DNA of 64,000 nucleotides from assembly GCF_900454535.1 (NCBI RefSeq), contig NZ_UGSP01000001.1:1237501-1301500 (forward strand), in the 5' to 3' direction. Source of the stretch: Avibacterium avium (GTDB lineage Bacteria > Pseudomonadota > Gammaproteobacteria > Enterobacterales > Pasteurellaceae). Below the pieces are notes generated by a model. That model did not search any database. It saw only the letters and a list, made by a program, of their open reading frames with translations, and was not told the DNA's origin. The position numbers and the translations under genes are program-made. Positions 38,153 through 46,583 of this stretch are shown here, one piece after another. Each line of letters begins with the position of its first letter. The first letter of the stretch is position 1.

Positions 38153-39475
38153 TTATGTTTCTTCCTTCTGCTCCGGCTTTAACCCCACATATCCTCTTGC
38201 TTGCAAGGTGGCTTCTTTGGATTTGCGTACCATTGTTTCAATGGTGGTGCCTTGGACGAGAATGGAGAACATTACCACGGCGTAGGTCATTACCAAAAGC
38301 AGATCACGCACGTTCATACCGATTTTCGGGATATACAGGCTGCCTACGGGAATGGAAAGAGCCATTGCGAGTGAAAGCCCGCCGCGCAAGCCGCCCCAAG
38401 TGAGAATGCGTAAGGTGTATGGATTGTAAGTGGTTTTCATACTTAAGAATTTAAACGGTGTCCACACGCTGATATAACGGCAGATTAGGCAAAGTGGAAT
38501 GGCGAGTAGGCTTAAAAGAATCCCTTGATAGGTGAAGTTTACCAGCAACATTGCCGCGCCGATGAGTAGGAATAACAAAGAGTTTAGGAAGTGGTCGATC
38601 ATCTCCCAAAAATGATCTAAATAATGCTGGCTTTGTTTGGAGAAGCCTGTGTGTCTTGTCCAATTGCCAATGATAATGCCTGAAACCACCATTGCTAATG
38701 CGCCTGAAACTTCGAGCAGATTAGCTACCATAAAGCCTGCAGTTGGAATGGTGAGCGTGAGCAAAATTTCTAAACTTCCGTCATCGGTAGCGGAGATCAG
38801 GAAATGTGCCACCAAGCCGAGTATCAAGCCAAACAGCAAACCGCCGCCTGCTTCCATTAGGAAAAGTTCGCTCACATCAGCTAGGGTAGGTTGTTTGCCA
38901 CCGAATGCTACGGCAAAGATAGTGGTGAAAATCACTAATCCCACACCGTCATTAAATAAGGATTCCCCTTCCACTTTCATCGAAAGTTTTTTCGGCGCTT
39001 TTAGATTTTTGATGATGGCTAACACGGCGATAGGGTCGGTTGGGGAAATCAAAGCGCCGAACAGCATACAATAAATAAAATCCACTTCCCAGCCTAGGGC
39101 TAAAGTTAAGAAATAAAAAGTTGAACCGATAAGGAAAGTAGAAGCGAAGGTGGAAAATAAGGCGAGAATGGTGATTTCACATTTTTGGCTTTTCATTACG
39201 GGAAGTTTTATCCCCAACGCGCCGGCAAAAAGTAGGAAACCTAAAATCCCGTTGAGCAAGAAACTTTTAAAATCAATCTGTTCCATTACACCCTTGGCGA
39301 GCAAATCAACGTGTAATAAATTGAAATGCCCCATTATCAATAACACGAGCGAGGCAACCATTGAGGTGGCGGTAATGGCGATGGTGTATTGAATTTTGTC
39401 GTTAATTTTTTGCGTAACAAAGCCGATCAGAATGGAAATAGCTGAGAGAAAGCAAATATAGGTATAAACGTTCAT
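38153..39475 (-). CDS. Na+/H+ (cation:proton) antiporter, CPA1/NhaP type
   Basis: Polytopic inner-membrane antiporter of 440 residues with about 12 helices. The segment GALISPTDPIAVLAIIKN (about residues 138-155) carries the CPA1 TDP motif, and ESLFNDGVGLVIF (about 170-182) the ND motif. TWGGLRGGLSLAMALSIP is the conserved late arginine-containing helix. It should exchange Na+ or K+ for protons in pH and salt homeostasis; ion preference cannot be read from the sequence. No uptake signal was seen in the gene. Confidence 0.92.
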   Translation of the reverse strand: MNVYTYICFLSAISILIGFVTQKINDKIQYTIAITATSMVASLVLLIMGHFNLLHVDLLAKGVMEQIDFKSFLLNGILGFLLFAGALGIKLPVMKSQKCEITILALFSTFASTFLIGSTFYFLTLALGWEVDFIYCMLFGALISPTDPIAVLAIIKNLKAPKKLSMKVEGESLFNDGVGLVIFTTIFAVAFGGKQPTLADVSELFLMEAGGGLLFGLILGLVAHFLISATDDGSLEILLTLTIPTAGFMVANLLEVSGALAMVVSGIIIGNWTRHTGFSKQSQHYLDHFWEMIDHFLNSLLFLLIGAAMLLVNFTYQGILLSLLAIPLCLICRYISVWTPFKFLSMKTTYNPYTLRILTWGGLRGGLSLAMALSIPVGSLYIPKIGMNVRDLLLVMTYAVVMFSILVQGTTIETMVRKSKEATLQARGYVGLKPEQKEET

Positions 39476-39637
39476 TGAAATGCCTTAATCAAAATAATAA
39501 AGAATTTTGCTAAGAAACGTGGCTGGTTTTGCTCCATTTGGTGATTTAGACGGGAAAGGAACGCAAGCCAAATTAATTGGCGTAGTATAAGTAAACTGCT
39601 ATTATTTAGAAAGCACAAAATTTCAAAATACATCAAA

Positions 39638-40528
39638 ATGAGTAAACTAAAATCCTTTTTTATCGCCCTGCTAGGATTGATTCTACTGGGCATTGGCTAT
39701 TTGTGGTATAGCCTAGAAATTTATCCTGAGCCACAAATTCAATTTCGCACAGAAAATGCGTTACATTATGAGCATAAAGCCTTGGATAATACGGTGGCTT
39801 GTTTTTATGCAGAGCAGTCTGTAAAGCCCATTGAGCAGCAGGATTTTCGCCTGTTGGTGTGGAATATGCACAAAGGGCAAGATCAAGGTGGGCAACAACA
39901 ATTAGTGAACTTGTCGCAAGGGCAAGATTTTCTTTTATTGCAAGAAGTGTCAAGTCAGCAAAAGTTGGTGGAGCAACATTCTTCCCAAAATTTTTCTAAA
40001 TTTTCCACCGCACTTTATACCAGCAGTTTTGCTTATTTGGGCAATCAATCAGGCGTGGCGTTGATGAGCCGTTTTGCGCCACAATATTATTGCGCAGGAG
40101 CTTCCATTGAGCCTTGGATTCGTATTCCTAAAGTGGGCAATGCGATGGTGTTTCCGTTGAGCAATGGACAATCGCTATTGACAATTAATTTGCATTTGGT
40201 GAATTTTGAGCTGAATCCAAGCCATTATCAACAGCAGCTAGAAGCGATGTTTAAGCTGATTGAACAACATCAGGGACCAATTATTCTGGCAGGCGATTTC
40301 AATGCGTGGAATAAAGGGCGGATAAATTTAATCAAAAAACTCACCGCACTTTATGGTTTGGCAACCGTATCATTTCAGCCTGATGATAGGCTACGTTTTT
40401 TGGATAATCCGCTTGATTGGGTATTTGTGCGCGGTTTTAGCGTGAAATCGGCGCGCACGGTGCAGACCACCAGTTCCGATCATAATCCGTTACTGGTGGA
40501 ATTAATTTTGGCTACACCGCAGCGGTAA
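39638..40528 (+). CDS. Endonuclease/exonuclease/phosphatase-fold protein, YafD-like
   Basis: A 296-residue protein with one N-terminal membrane anchor (about residues 5-25) and an EEP (DNase I-like) domain. Motifs are RLLVWNMHKGQ, FLLLQEVSS (the metal-binding Glu), NLHLVNFE, AGDFNAWNKGR (catalytic Asp-x-Asn) and SSDHNPLLVEL (catalytic His). The domain is therefore complete and probably active, and lies in the periplasm if the anchor is N-in. Substrate is unknown for the YafD group. Its last 17 bases overlap the end of the convergent RidA-family gene. Confidence 0.85.
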   Translation: MSKLKSFFIALLGLILLGIGYLWYSLEIYPEPQIQFRTENALHYEHKALDNTVACFYAEQSVKPIEQQDFRLLVWNMHKGQDQGGQQQLVNLSQGQDFLLLQEVSSQQKLVEQHSSQNFSKFSTALYTSSFAYLGNQSGVALMSRFAPQYYCAGASIEPWIRIPKVGNAMVFPLSNGQSLLTINLHLVNFELNPSHYQQQLEAMFKLIEQHQGPIILAGDFNAWNKGRINLIKKLTALYGLATVSFQPDDRLRFLDNPLDWVFVRGFSVKSARTVQTTSSDHNPLLVELILATPQR

Positions 40529-40862
40529 TCACAATCTCCACTTTCCACTCAGGCACGGCAAGTTTGGCCTCTACGGTTGCACGGCTTGGCGGATTGTGGT
40601 GATCAACCCATTCGTCCCAAGCGCGGTTCATTTCTGCATAATCTTGCATATCGGCCAAGAAAATTTGTGCATTTAAGATTTTACTTTTATCTGATCCTGC
40701 TTCAGCCAGCAATTTATCAATTAAGCCAAGCACTTCCTTGGTTTGTTCATAAGCATTACCTTGCGTATTTTCTGGCACTTGTCCCGCCAAATAAGCCACG
40801 CCATTATAAACGCACATTTCGGCAAGGCGCTCATTGGCGTGAAAACGTTGGATTGTTGTCAT
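40512..40862 (-). CDS. RidA-family protein (YoaB-like)
   Basis: A 116-residue member of the YjgF/YER057c/UK114 superfamily. Archetypal RidA members deaminate reactive enamine/imine intermediates. The blocks VYNGVAYLAGQVPENTQ and LLAEAGSDKSKILNAQIFLA match E. coli YoaB better than RidA itself. The residue that carries the catalytic Arg in RidA is not clear, so activity is uncertain. The start at 40862 has AAAGGAAA upstream; a frame from 40898 would include this site. Confidence 0.88.
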   Translation of the reverse strand: MTTIQRFHANERLAEMCVYNGVAYLAGQVPENTQGNAYEQTKEVLGLIDKLLAEAGSDKSKILNAQIFLADMQDYAEMNRAWDEWVDHHNPPSRATVEAKLAVPEWKVEIVITAAV

Positions 40863-40967
40863 CGTTTTTCCTTTATATGAAATAAAAATAATTCGCAAGG
40901 ATTATAGCGATTATGCGCAAAAATAGCTAAAATTCTTGGCAATTTTTCACCGCACTTATTTGTTATT

Positions 40968-41690
40968 ATGAAATTGCTTATTTCCAATCAACACGGTGCT
41001 ATCGTAATGGCACTGATGCCGTTTTTATACGGAATGTTACTTTCTACACCGATCACACTACATTTATTTCTGTTATTGGCGTGGTTCGCCCTTTATTTGA
41101 TGACCTATCCCTTTTTAAACTTATTCAAAGGCAGAAATCTTGAGCTTTATCGAAAATGGACGCTAATTTACGCCACCGCCAGCTTACTTTTCGCCTTGCC
41201 GGCCTTATGGCATAACTGGCATATTTTATATTTCCTGCTAGCAATGTTGCCTTTTGTTGTGGTGAATATTTACTATGTAAAACAAAAAGATGAGCGCGCA
41301 TTGCTGAACGATTTTGCCGGCATTATCATTTTCGCCATCGCAGGAATGGCAGCGTATTATTTTGCCAATTCACAATTTGATCACAAAATCTATTGGGTTG
41401 CGCTCTACCCAAGCTTATTTTTTGTCGGCGTAACGCTGTATGTTAAATCCGTCATGCGTGAACGCAAAAATCCACGTTATCTGCACGCGTCCATCGCATT
41501 CCATTTACTCTGCATTCTCGGTTTCGCCTTATGCCAGCAATATTTATTAGCTTTCGCTTTCGTCCCTCCATTTATCCGCGCAATCTTGCTCCCCAAATAC
41601 AAACTTTCCGTTAAACAAGTCGGAATGGCAGAAATAGCAGTATCATTGCTGTTTTTTGTGATGTTGGTGTGGGGGAGTTGGGCCTCTTAA
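40968..41690 (+). CDS. YwiC-like integral membrane protein
   Basis: A 240-residue protein with about seven hydrophobic segments. The N-terminal LISNQHGAIVMALMPFLYGM is the YwiC-family (pfam YwiC-like) signature. In Bacillus subtilis ywiC lies beside narK and fnr, but no biochemical function is established. The gene is monocistronic and ends before a strong two-way terminator. Confidence 0.85.
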   Translation: MKLLISNQHGAIVMALMPFLYGMLLSTPITLHLFLLLAWFALYLMTYPFLNLFKGRNLELYRKWTLIYATASLLFALPALWHNWHILYFLLAMLPFVVVNIYYVKQKDERALLNDFAGIIIFAIAGMAAYYFANSQFDHKIYWVALYPSLFFVGVTLYVKSVMRERKNPRYLHASIAFHLLCILGFALCQQYLLAFAFVPPFIRAILLPKYKLSVKQVGMAEIAVSLLFFVMLVWGSWAS

Positions 41691-41739
41691 GAAAGAGAAG
41701 AAATTAAAGAGCGGTGGTTTTTTTCAATTTTTTATCAAT

Positions 41740-41775
41740 GGCATAGCAGGAATATTCCCGCTATGCCTTTATTTT
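41740..41775. terminator. Two-way terminator between the ywiC-like gene and nupC
   Basis: GGCATAGCAGG and CCCGCTATGCC flank a short AT loop, with one mismatch. Ts follow on the plus strand. It serves convergent genes. Confidence 0.8.
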
Positions 41776-41782
41776 TGAGTGA

Positions 41783-43033
41783 TTAACTCAACGCCGCACC
41801 ACTGAGATCAATGAAGAATCCTGCGATAGTAGCGCTCATTAGGTTGGCGAGTGTGCCAGCGATGACGGCTTTTAAGCCTAGACGAGCGATGTCTGAGCGG
41901 CGGGTTGGCGCCATACTGCCAATTCCGCCAATGAGTACGGCAATTGCGCTGAAGTTAGCGAAGCCACATAAGGCAAAAGTGATAATGGCTTTGGTTTTAT
42001 CGCTAAGTTGTACAGCTGCGTCAGGTTGTAAATATTGGGCAAATTCTAAATAGCCGACAAATTCATTTACGGCTAATTTCATTCCGATCATTTGTCCTGC
42101 GATTTCAGCATCTTGCCAAGGCACGCCGATGATGAAAGCGATAGGTTGGAATAAATAGCCGAGTAGGCTTTGTAAGGTGAGATCGCCATAGCCAAACCAG
42201 CCACCGATTCCGCCGATTAAGCCATTTAATAAGGCGATAGAGGCGATAAAGGCGATCAACATACCGCCCACATTGATGGCAAGTGTTACCCCTGACGCCG
42301 CACCATTGGCAAGCGCTTCAACGATATTATTTGGTTTTTCTGTTTTGACGTTTTCTTCTAAGGTATCACTGAATTTTTCTGTTTGTGGATACATCAATTT
42401 GGCGAATAATAATCCTGCGGGTGCTGCCATAAATGATGCCGCGATTAAGTAGGTGAGTGGCACTCCCATACCAGCATAGCCAGCTAATACTGAACCTGCG
42501 ATGGAGGCTGTTCCACCTACCATTACAGTAAATAATTCAGATTCTGTCATTCGGCTAATAAAAGGCTTAACTACAAGTGGTGCTTCGGTTTGTCCAACAA
42601 AAATATTGGCAGCCGCCGACATTGATTCTGCCTTTGATGTACCTAGTGCTTTTTGCAAGCCTCCGCCGATAATTTTAATTACCCATTGCATTACGCCGAT
42701 GTAATACAGCACGGAAATTAAGGCTGAGAAAAAGACGATAATTGGTAGGACTTTGAAAGCAAAAATAAAGCCTACATTGCTTGGATCGGCAAGGTTACCA
42801 AAAAGAAAGGCGATCCCTTCGTTACCATAATTTATCACTTTGCTTACGCCTTCAGCGGTGCTAAGCAGGGCATTTCTTCCCGCTGGCACATACAAAATCA
42901 GCGCAGCAAAGCCGATTTGAATGGCTAAGGCACCAAAAATAGTTCGGAAATTAATGGCTTTGCGGTTGTTGGAAAACAGCAAGCCAATGCCAAGCAGGAC
43001 GAAAACCCCGACAATACTGATAATGAGATCCAT
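41783..43033 (-). CDS. nupC: Concentrative nucleoside transporter NupC/NupX (CNT family)
   Basis: Inner-membrane ion-coupled nucleoside symporter of 416 residues. The first substrate-binding hairpin [12 protein letters not shown] (about residues 154-165) and the second region YLEFAQYLQ with [20 protein letters not shown] (about 330-375) are conserved. The sequence resembles the structurally known Vibrio cholerae CNT throughout. It closes the cdd-yjjI-yjjW-nupC block, supplying nucleosides to cytidine deaminase. Confidence 0.95.
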   Translation of the reverse strand: MDLIISIVGVFVLLGIGLLFSNNRKAINFRTIFGALAIQIGFAALILYVPAGRNALLSTAEGVSKVINYGNEGIAFLFGNLADPSNVGFIFAFKVLPIIVFFSALISVLYYIGVMQWVIKIIGGGLQKALGTSKAESMSAAANIFVGQTEAPLVVKPFISRMTESELFTVMVGGTASIAGSVLAGYAGMGVPLTYLIAASFMAAPAGLLFAKLMYPQTEKFSDTLEENVKTEKPNNIVEALANGAASGVTLAINVGGMLIAFIASIALLNGLIGGIGGWFGYGDLTLQSLLGYLFQPIAFIIGVPWQDAEIAGQMIGMKLAVNEFVGYLEFAQYLQPDAAVQLSDKTKAIITFALCGFANFSAIAVLIGGIGSMAPTRRSDIARLGLKAVIAGTLANLMSATIAGFFIDLSGAALS

Positions 43034-43057
43034 AGTTACGCTCCTTGATGAATGAAT

Positions 43058-43855
43058 TTAGGTAATTGTGGTAATTTTTTGTATTCCGCATTGTTTAGCA
43101 AATGCTGCCAGTGCCTGAGTTTCTTCCACTGTGGGAATAAAAGGGGTTAAACCAGTTTCATCTCTTGCCCCTTTGCTATGCACTCGAATAATTTTGAATA
43201 ACACCTCGGGATAATCTCGTAGCAGTAGCGCCGCTTTTTCCACTAAGTGGTAGGCGTCAAAAAAATCTTTGATAAAAACCAACCGCACTTCTTCAATTTT
43301 ATTGTGCGGTAATAATTTGGCGAGATTTTGCCAATTTCGGGTGAGATTTTCTGTTTTGATATGCTGCGTTGTGGGGATAATTTGAGTTGGCACTTTGCCT
43401 TGCTGATTGCGGCGTTCAAAACAGAGTGTCTGTAAGCCTAAGCCATCACCTTTGAGATCAAAGAGAAATTTATCGGTTACGGCAATTAAGGATTGCGTGC
43501 TGTCATAATCAAAAAATCCGCTGCTATCAAGATAACAAGTTAGCCCCTGTTGACGAAGTGCGGTGAAAAGTGGCACTAATTTTTTATGATGAATGGTGGG
43601 TTCACCGCCAGAAACGGTGACGCCGCGAATAAACGGCACGGAGTTCATTACCTGATCATACAAATATTGCAAGCTGACCAATTTGGCTTCGCTATTTTTT
43701 CTTGGAATAGTTTCTGGGTTATGGCAATAAAGGCAATTTAGCTTACAACCCTGCAGAAAAATGCTGGTGCGATTGCCTTGTCCCTCTACATTGGAAAAGG
43801 GAATAATCCGATGTAGAGGAACATAAATTTCAGAAAGCGGAACTGGCTTAGTCAT
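43058..43855 (-). CDS. yjjW: Glycyl-radical enzyme activating enzyme YjjW
   Basis: Radical SAM enzyme that installs the glycyl radical on its partner YjjI. Length is 265 residues. The CxxxCxxC cluster motif GCKLNCLYCHNPE has cysteines at 37, 41 and 44; GVTVSGGEPTIH (about 80-90) binds S-adenosylmethionine. Its ATG overlaps the yjjI stop (TAATG), so production is coupled to its substrate protein. Works only anaerobically by analogy with pyruvate formate-lyase activases. Confidence 0.94.
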   Translation of the reverse strand: MTKPVPLSEIYVPLHRIIPFSNVEGQGNRTSIFLQGCKLNCLYCHNPETIPRKNSEAKLVSLQYLYDQVMNSVPFIRGVTVSGGEPTIHHKKLVPLFTALRQQGLTCYLDSSGFFDYDSTQSLIAVTDKFLFDLKGDGLGLQTLCFERRNQQGKVPTQIIPTTQHIKTENLTRNWQNLAKLLPHNKIEEVRLVFIKDFFDAYHLVEKAALLLRDYPEVLFKIIRVHSKGARDETGLTPFIPTVEETQALAAFAKQCGIQKITTIT

Positions 43856-45399
43856 TATGAATTGGCGCTTACATTTTCTTCATTGCGCAATTGGCGATCA
43901 AAGACATTGGCGCAATCGTCTGTGCCAGAGCCATACCAAGTGGTATCGCGTAATACCGCTTCGCCTTTGCGATAACGCTCAACCTCGCTTTTCTTCACTA
44001 AATAGCCTGTTACGCGAATGAGATCGGTATTTTTTAAGTAAGTTGTAATGTAGCGATAGCCTTGTGCGAAAGCGCCATCAATAATATCCACCACCGCATC
44101 TAAATGATCAGTATAGGTTTGATCGAAAGCAAAGAGATCCCCTGTACCAGAAGGGAAGTATTTATGGAATGGGGCCGATTGTTTTAGATGCGCTAATAAT
44201 GTCGGTTCTTCACCTACGCGAATACGGTGTGCTGGTGTATTCATCTTATCTTCTTCGTGGTTGCTCGCCCCCACTTGCGCGTGTAGTAAATAACGGTTAT
44301 TGGTACGCTCCACATAAAGCCCTTTGTGCGCGTTATTGACTTCTTCCAATTTATCCATAATGAGTGTGGCGATCTCATCACCACGTTGGCTTTGTCCGAA
44401 GGTTTCGTTAATGCCTTCTTGTTGTAAAAGATGATTGACCGCATCGGCTAATCCCACAATGGCGATCATACTGGTAAAGTTTTCACGTTTAATAAATTCT
44501 TCTTGCGCTAAGAAACTGCTTTCAAAGAAATTGCTTTCTTCGATCAAAAATTTATGCCGTTTATCCATTGTGGAAAGGGCAAGTTTTGCCACTTTAGGCA
44601 ATAATTCATTCACCATTTCATCAACATTTGAGCAAGCACGTCCGATAGTACCTAATCTTAAGCGAGTGAGGGTATAAGCACCGCCACATTCAGGCAGCGC
44701 ATTGTAACAACTGGCGATACCATATTGTTCCCCCAAATCTTTAATGTAATAAGGATCATTGGCAAAAGAGGGTTTTGACACCAATAAACAAGCTTTAGCA
44801 GCAAGTTCTGCAAATTCACGCGAGGTTTTTTGCTTATCATAGCGAATAGTCATATTTGGCGTGGTGTTTTCTAGCTCAATGACCGCCTGTAAAATTAAAC
44901 GCCCTGCTTTGGTGTCATAAGGGCCAATATTGGCGTGGCAGAAAGAATCTGCAATGGTTTTATCAATATGGTTTAAGAAACGTTTAATTTTGATGTAATC
45001 CTGCTTCTCGTCAGTAATGAAAGGATCGAGCAACTCATCTAAGCGTCCAATATAAACGGGATAAGTGGTAATGGACGGAACGTGGGAATAAAGAATGAGC
45101 AAGCCATCTAGCACTTCATCAAGATCTTTTGGTGGTGGCAAGTCAAGGAATTTACAGCCTTTTTGAATATAAACATTATAGTCAGGCAAAATATAACGCG
45201 GACGATAAATAGCATAGCCTTCACATAAATCACAAATCATATGATTTTGCAGATATTCCCATTCTTCTTCTGTGTAGCCTAATAAATCAATAGGGTTAAA
45301 TAGCCGCTCAGCAATATTGCCTAAGCTCATTAATTTTTGATGATAGGTTAGATTTTTTGCTTTAACCACATCGAGAATATCTTGTAGTGAGGCTTGCAT
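43855..45399 (-). CDS. yjjI: Glycyl-radical enzyme YjjI (function unknown)
   Basis: A 514-residue member of the YjjI (DUF3029) branch of glycyl-radical enzymes. The radical-site motif IRVTGYLV places the glycine near residue 465; about 49 residues follow it, more than in pyruvate formate-lyase. A single active-site cysteine is likely in LPECGGAYTLT (near 237). The reaction is unknown. Position beside cytidine deaminase and a nucleoside transporter here, and beside the deo genes in E. coli, suggests a nucleoside-derived substrate. A perfect CRP site lies upstream. Confidence 0.94.
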   Translation of the reverse strand: MQASLQDILDVVKAKNLTYHQKLMSLGNIAERLFNPIDLLGYTEEEWEYLQNHMICDLCEGYAIYRPRYILPDYNVYIQKGCKFLDLPPPKDLDEVLDGLLILYSHVPSITTYPVYIGRLDELLDPFITDEKQDYIKIKRFLNHIDKTIADSFCHANIGPYDTKAGRLILQAVIELENTTPNMTIRYDKQKTSREFAELAAKACLLVSKPSFANDPYYIKDLGEQYGIASCYNALPECGGAYTLTRLRLGTIGRACSNVDEMVNELLPKVAKLALSTMDKRHKFLIEESNFFESSFLAQEEFIKRENFTSMIAIVGLADAVNHLLQQEGINETFGQSQRGDEIATLIMDKLEEVNNAHKGLYVERTNNRYLLHAQVGASNHEEDKMNTPAHRIRVGEEPTLLAHLKQSAPFHKYFPSGTGDLFAFDQTYTDHLDAVVDIIDGAFAQGYRYITTYLKNTDLIRVTGYLVKKSEVERYRKGEAVLRDTTWYGSGTDDCANVFDRQLRNEENVSANS

Positions 45400-45424
45400 T
45401 GTTTGCTCCTTTATTCATAAAAGA

Positions 45425-45449
45425 TCGGTAGGAAGCCTAATCCTACCGA
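45425..45449 (-). promoter_or_regulatory. Hairpin in the yjjI leader
   Basis: Perfect 9-bp stem TCGGTAGGA/TCCTACCGA with a 7-base loop; on the minus strand TCTTTTATG follows. It lies between the CRP site and the yjjI start, so it may end cdd transcripts, act as an attenuator, or protect the mRNA. Confidence 0.55.
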
Positions 45450-45466
45450 AGTCAGTTCGATCTTGC

Positions 45467-45482
45467 TGTGATTTAGATCACA
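45467..45482. promoter_or_regulatory. CRP-cAMP binding site upstream of yjjI
   Basis: TGTGATTTAGATCACA is a perfect TGTGA-N6-TCACA palindrome, 68 bases upstream of the yjjI ATG and 25 bases downstream of the cdd stop. Its position suggests activation of a yjjI-yjjW-nupC promoter when preferred sugars are scarce. Confidence 0.85.
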
Positions 45483-45507
45483 TTTTGGGCATATTTATGT
45501 GCTTATT

Positions 45508-46413
45508 TTAAACCGCAATATACTCCAATTTCACTTCCCCTAAATAACCTAATAATTCTTCGGCCATTTGTTTGTAGGAGAGTTTTACTGGGTGTTCTAC
45601 CATCACTACGCGGGTGATGTTTTCTACTTCGTTACCGCTTAGTAGAAGATAATTGATGGCCACTTGTAGGGCGGGGAGGCTTGGGTTGAAGGCGGCGTTT
45701 TCGGCGTAGCTGCCTTGGAAAACTTGTTTATCTTGTAATTCTACCGCGACACCGCAGAAACTTTGAGTATAAGGAGCGTGGGATAGGTTTGCGGCTTCAA
45801 GTGCGGTGTGAATTAACGGATCTTTTGTGGCTAATTGTAAGCCATTGGTTTTTTCGTCAAATAAACGATAAGGAATGGCTAAATCTGCAGGGCCAAAAGC
45901 ATCAGGCAAATAGCTATGTAGTAGATTGTTTTGGCTATGCGGCAGGTGAATATGCAAGCTGTCTGCACTATTTAATTCGTTCATAAATTGACGACAATGG
46001 CCGCACGGGGTGTAATTCACCGTGATATCGGTGAGCTTTTTCTCTTTGCGCATCCAAGCGTGAGAAATGGCACTTTGTTCGGCGTGAATAGTTTGTTGAA
46101 TATTGGTGGCGCAGAATTCTTGATTTCCGCCAAAGTAGAAATTGCCACTTTCGCCAATGGCCACCGCACCCACGTTAAATTGTGAGATGGTTGGATTGGC
46201 ATAGGTGGCGCTCACGGGTAACAACAATAAAGAAAGGGTTTTAAGATCTAATTGATGTTTTTGGCATAAATGCTGTACGGCAAAGTGCGGTAGAAATCCT
46301 TGAAAATGTTGTTCGGCAAAAATATGCCAAAGATCTTGTGCCAAATTTTGATTTTCTAATTGGGCTAAGGCGTGTTGTAAACGGTGAGAAATATGTTGTT
46401 CAATACGGCTCAT
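45508..46413 (-). CDS. cdd: Cytidine deaminase
   Basis: Zinc enzyme that converts cytidine and deoxycytidine to uridine and deoxyuridine. Length is 301 residues, the dimeric E. coli-type form with two deaminase-like domains. The active-site HAEQSA (catalytic Glu, about 113-118) and zinc-binding [10 protein letters not shown] (about 139-148) are in the first domain; the second is catalytically empty, as in the family. It begins the nucleoside-use block ending in nupC. Confidence 0.95.
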   Translation of the reverse strand: MSRIEQHISHRLQHALAQLENQNLAQDLWHIFAEQHFQGFLPHFAVQHLCQKHQLDLKTLSLLLLPVSATYANPTISQFNVGAVAIGESGNFYFGGNQEFCATNIQQTIHAEQSAISHAWMRKEKKLTDITVNYTPCGHCRQFMNELNSADSLHIHLPHSQNNLLHSYLPDAFGPADLAIPYRLFDEKTNGLQLATKDPLIHTALEAANLSHAPYTQSFCGVAVELQDKQVFQGSYAENAAFNPSLPALQVAINYLLLSGNEVENITRVVMVEHPVKLSYKQMAEELLGYLGEVKLEYIAV

Positions 46414-46542
46414 TTTATCCTCTCTACTCTCTATAATACGGAGATCATTTTTTTCATCATAAAGCAGAAAAAATAAAAAAGCTTGCGTTAAAGTTAAAAT
46501 TTGTGAGCAATATCAAAAATTTAGCGAGAGAAAAGAGAAAAA

Positions 46543-46568
46543 ATAGGCGAACCTGATGATTCGCCTAT
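46543..46568 (-). terminator. Intrinsic terminator after parC
   Basis: ATAGGCGAA/TTCGCCTAT stem with an 8-base loop; the minus-strand tail is T-rich (ATTTTTTCTC). It starts 15 bases past the parC stop. Confidence 0.88.
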
Positions 46569-46583
46569 AAGCATATTTAGGTT

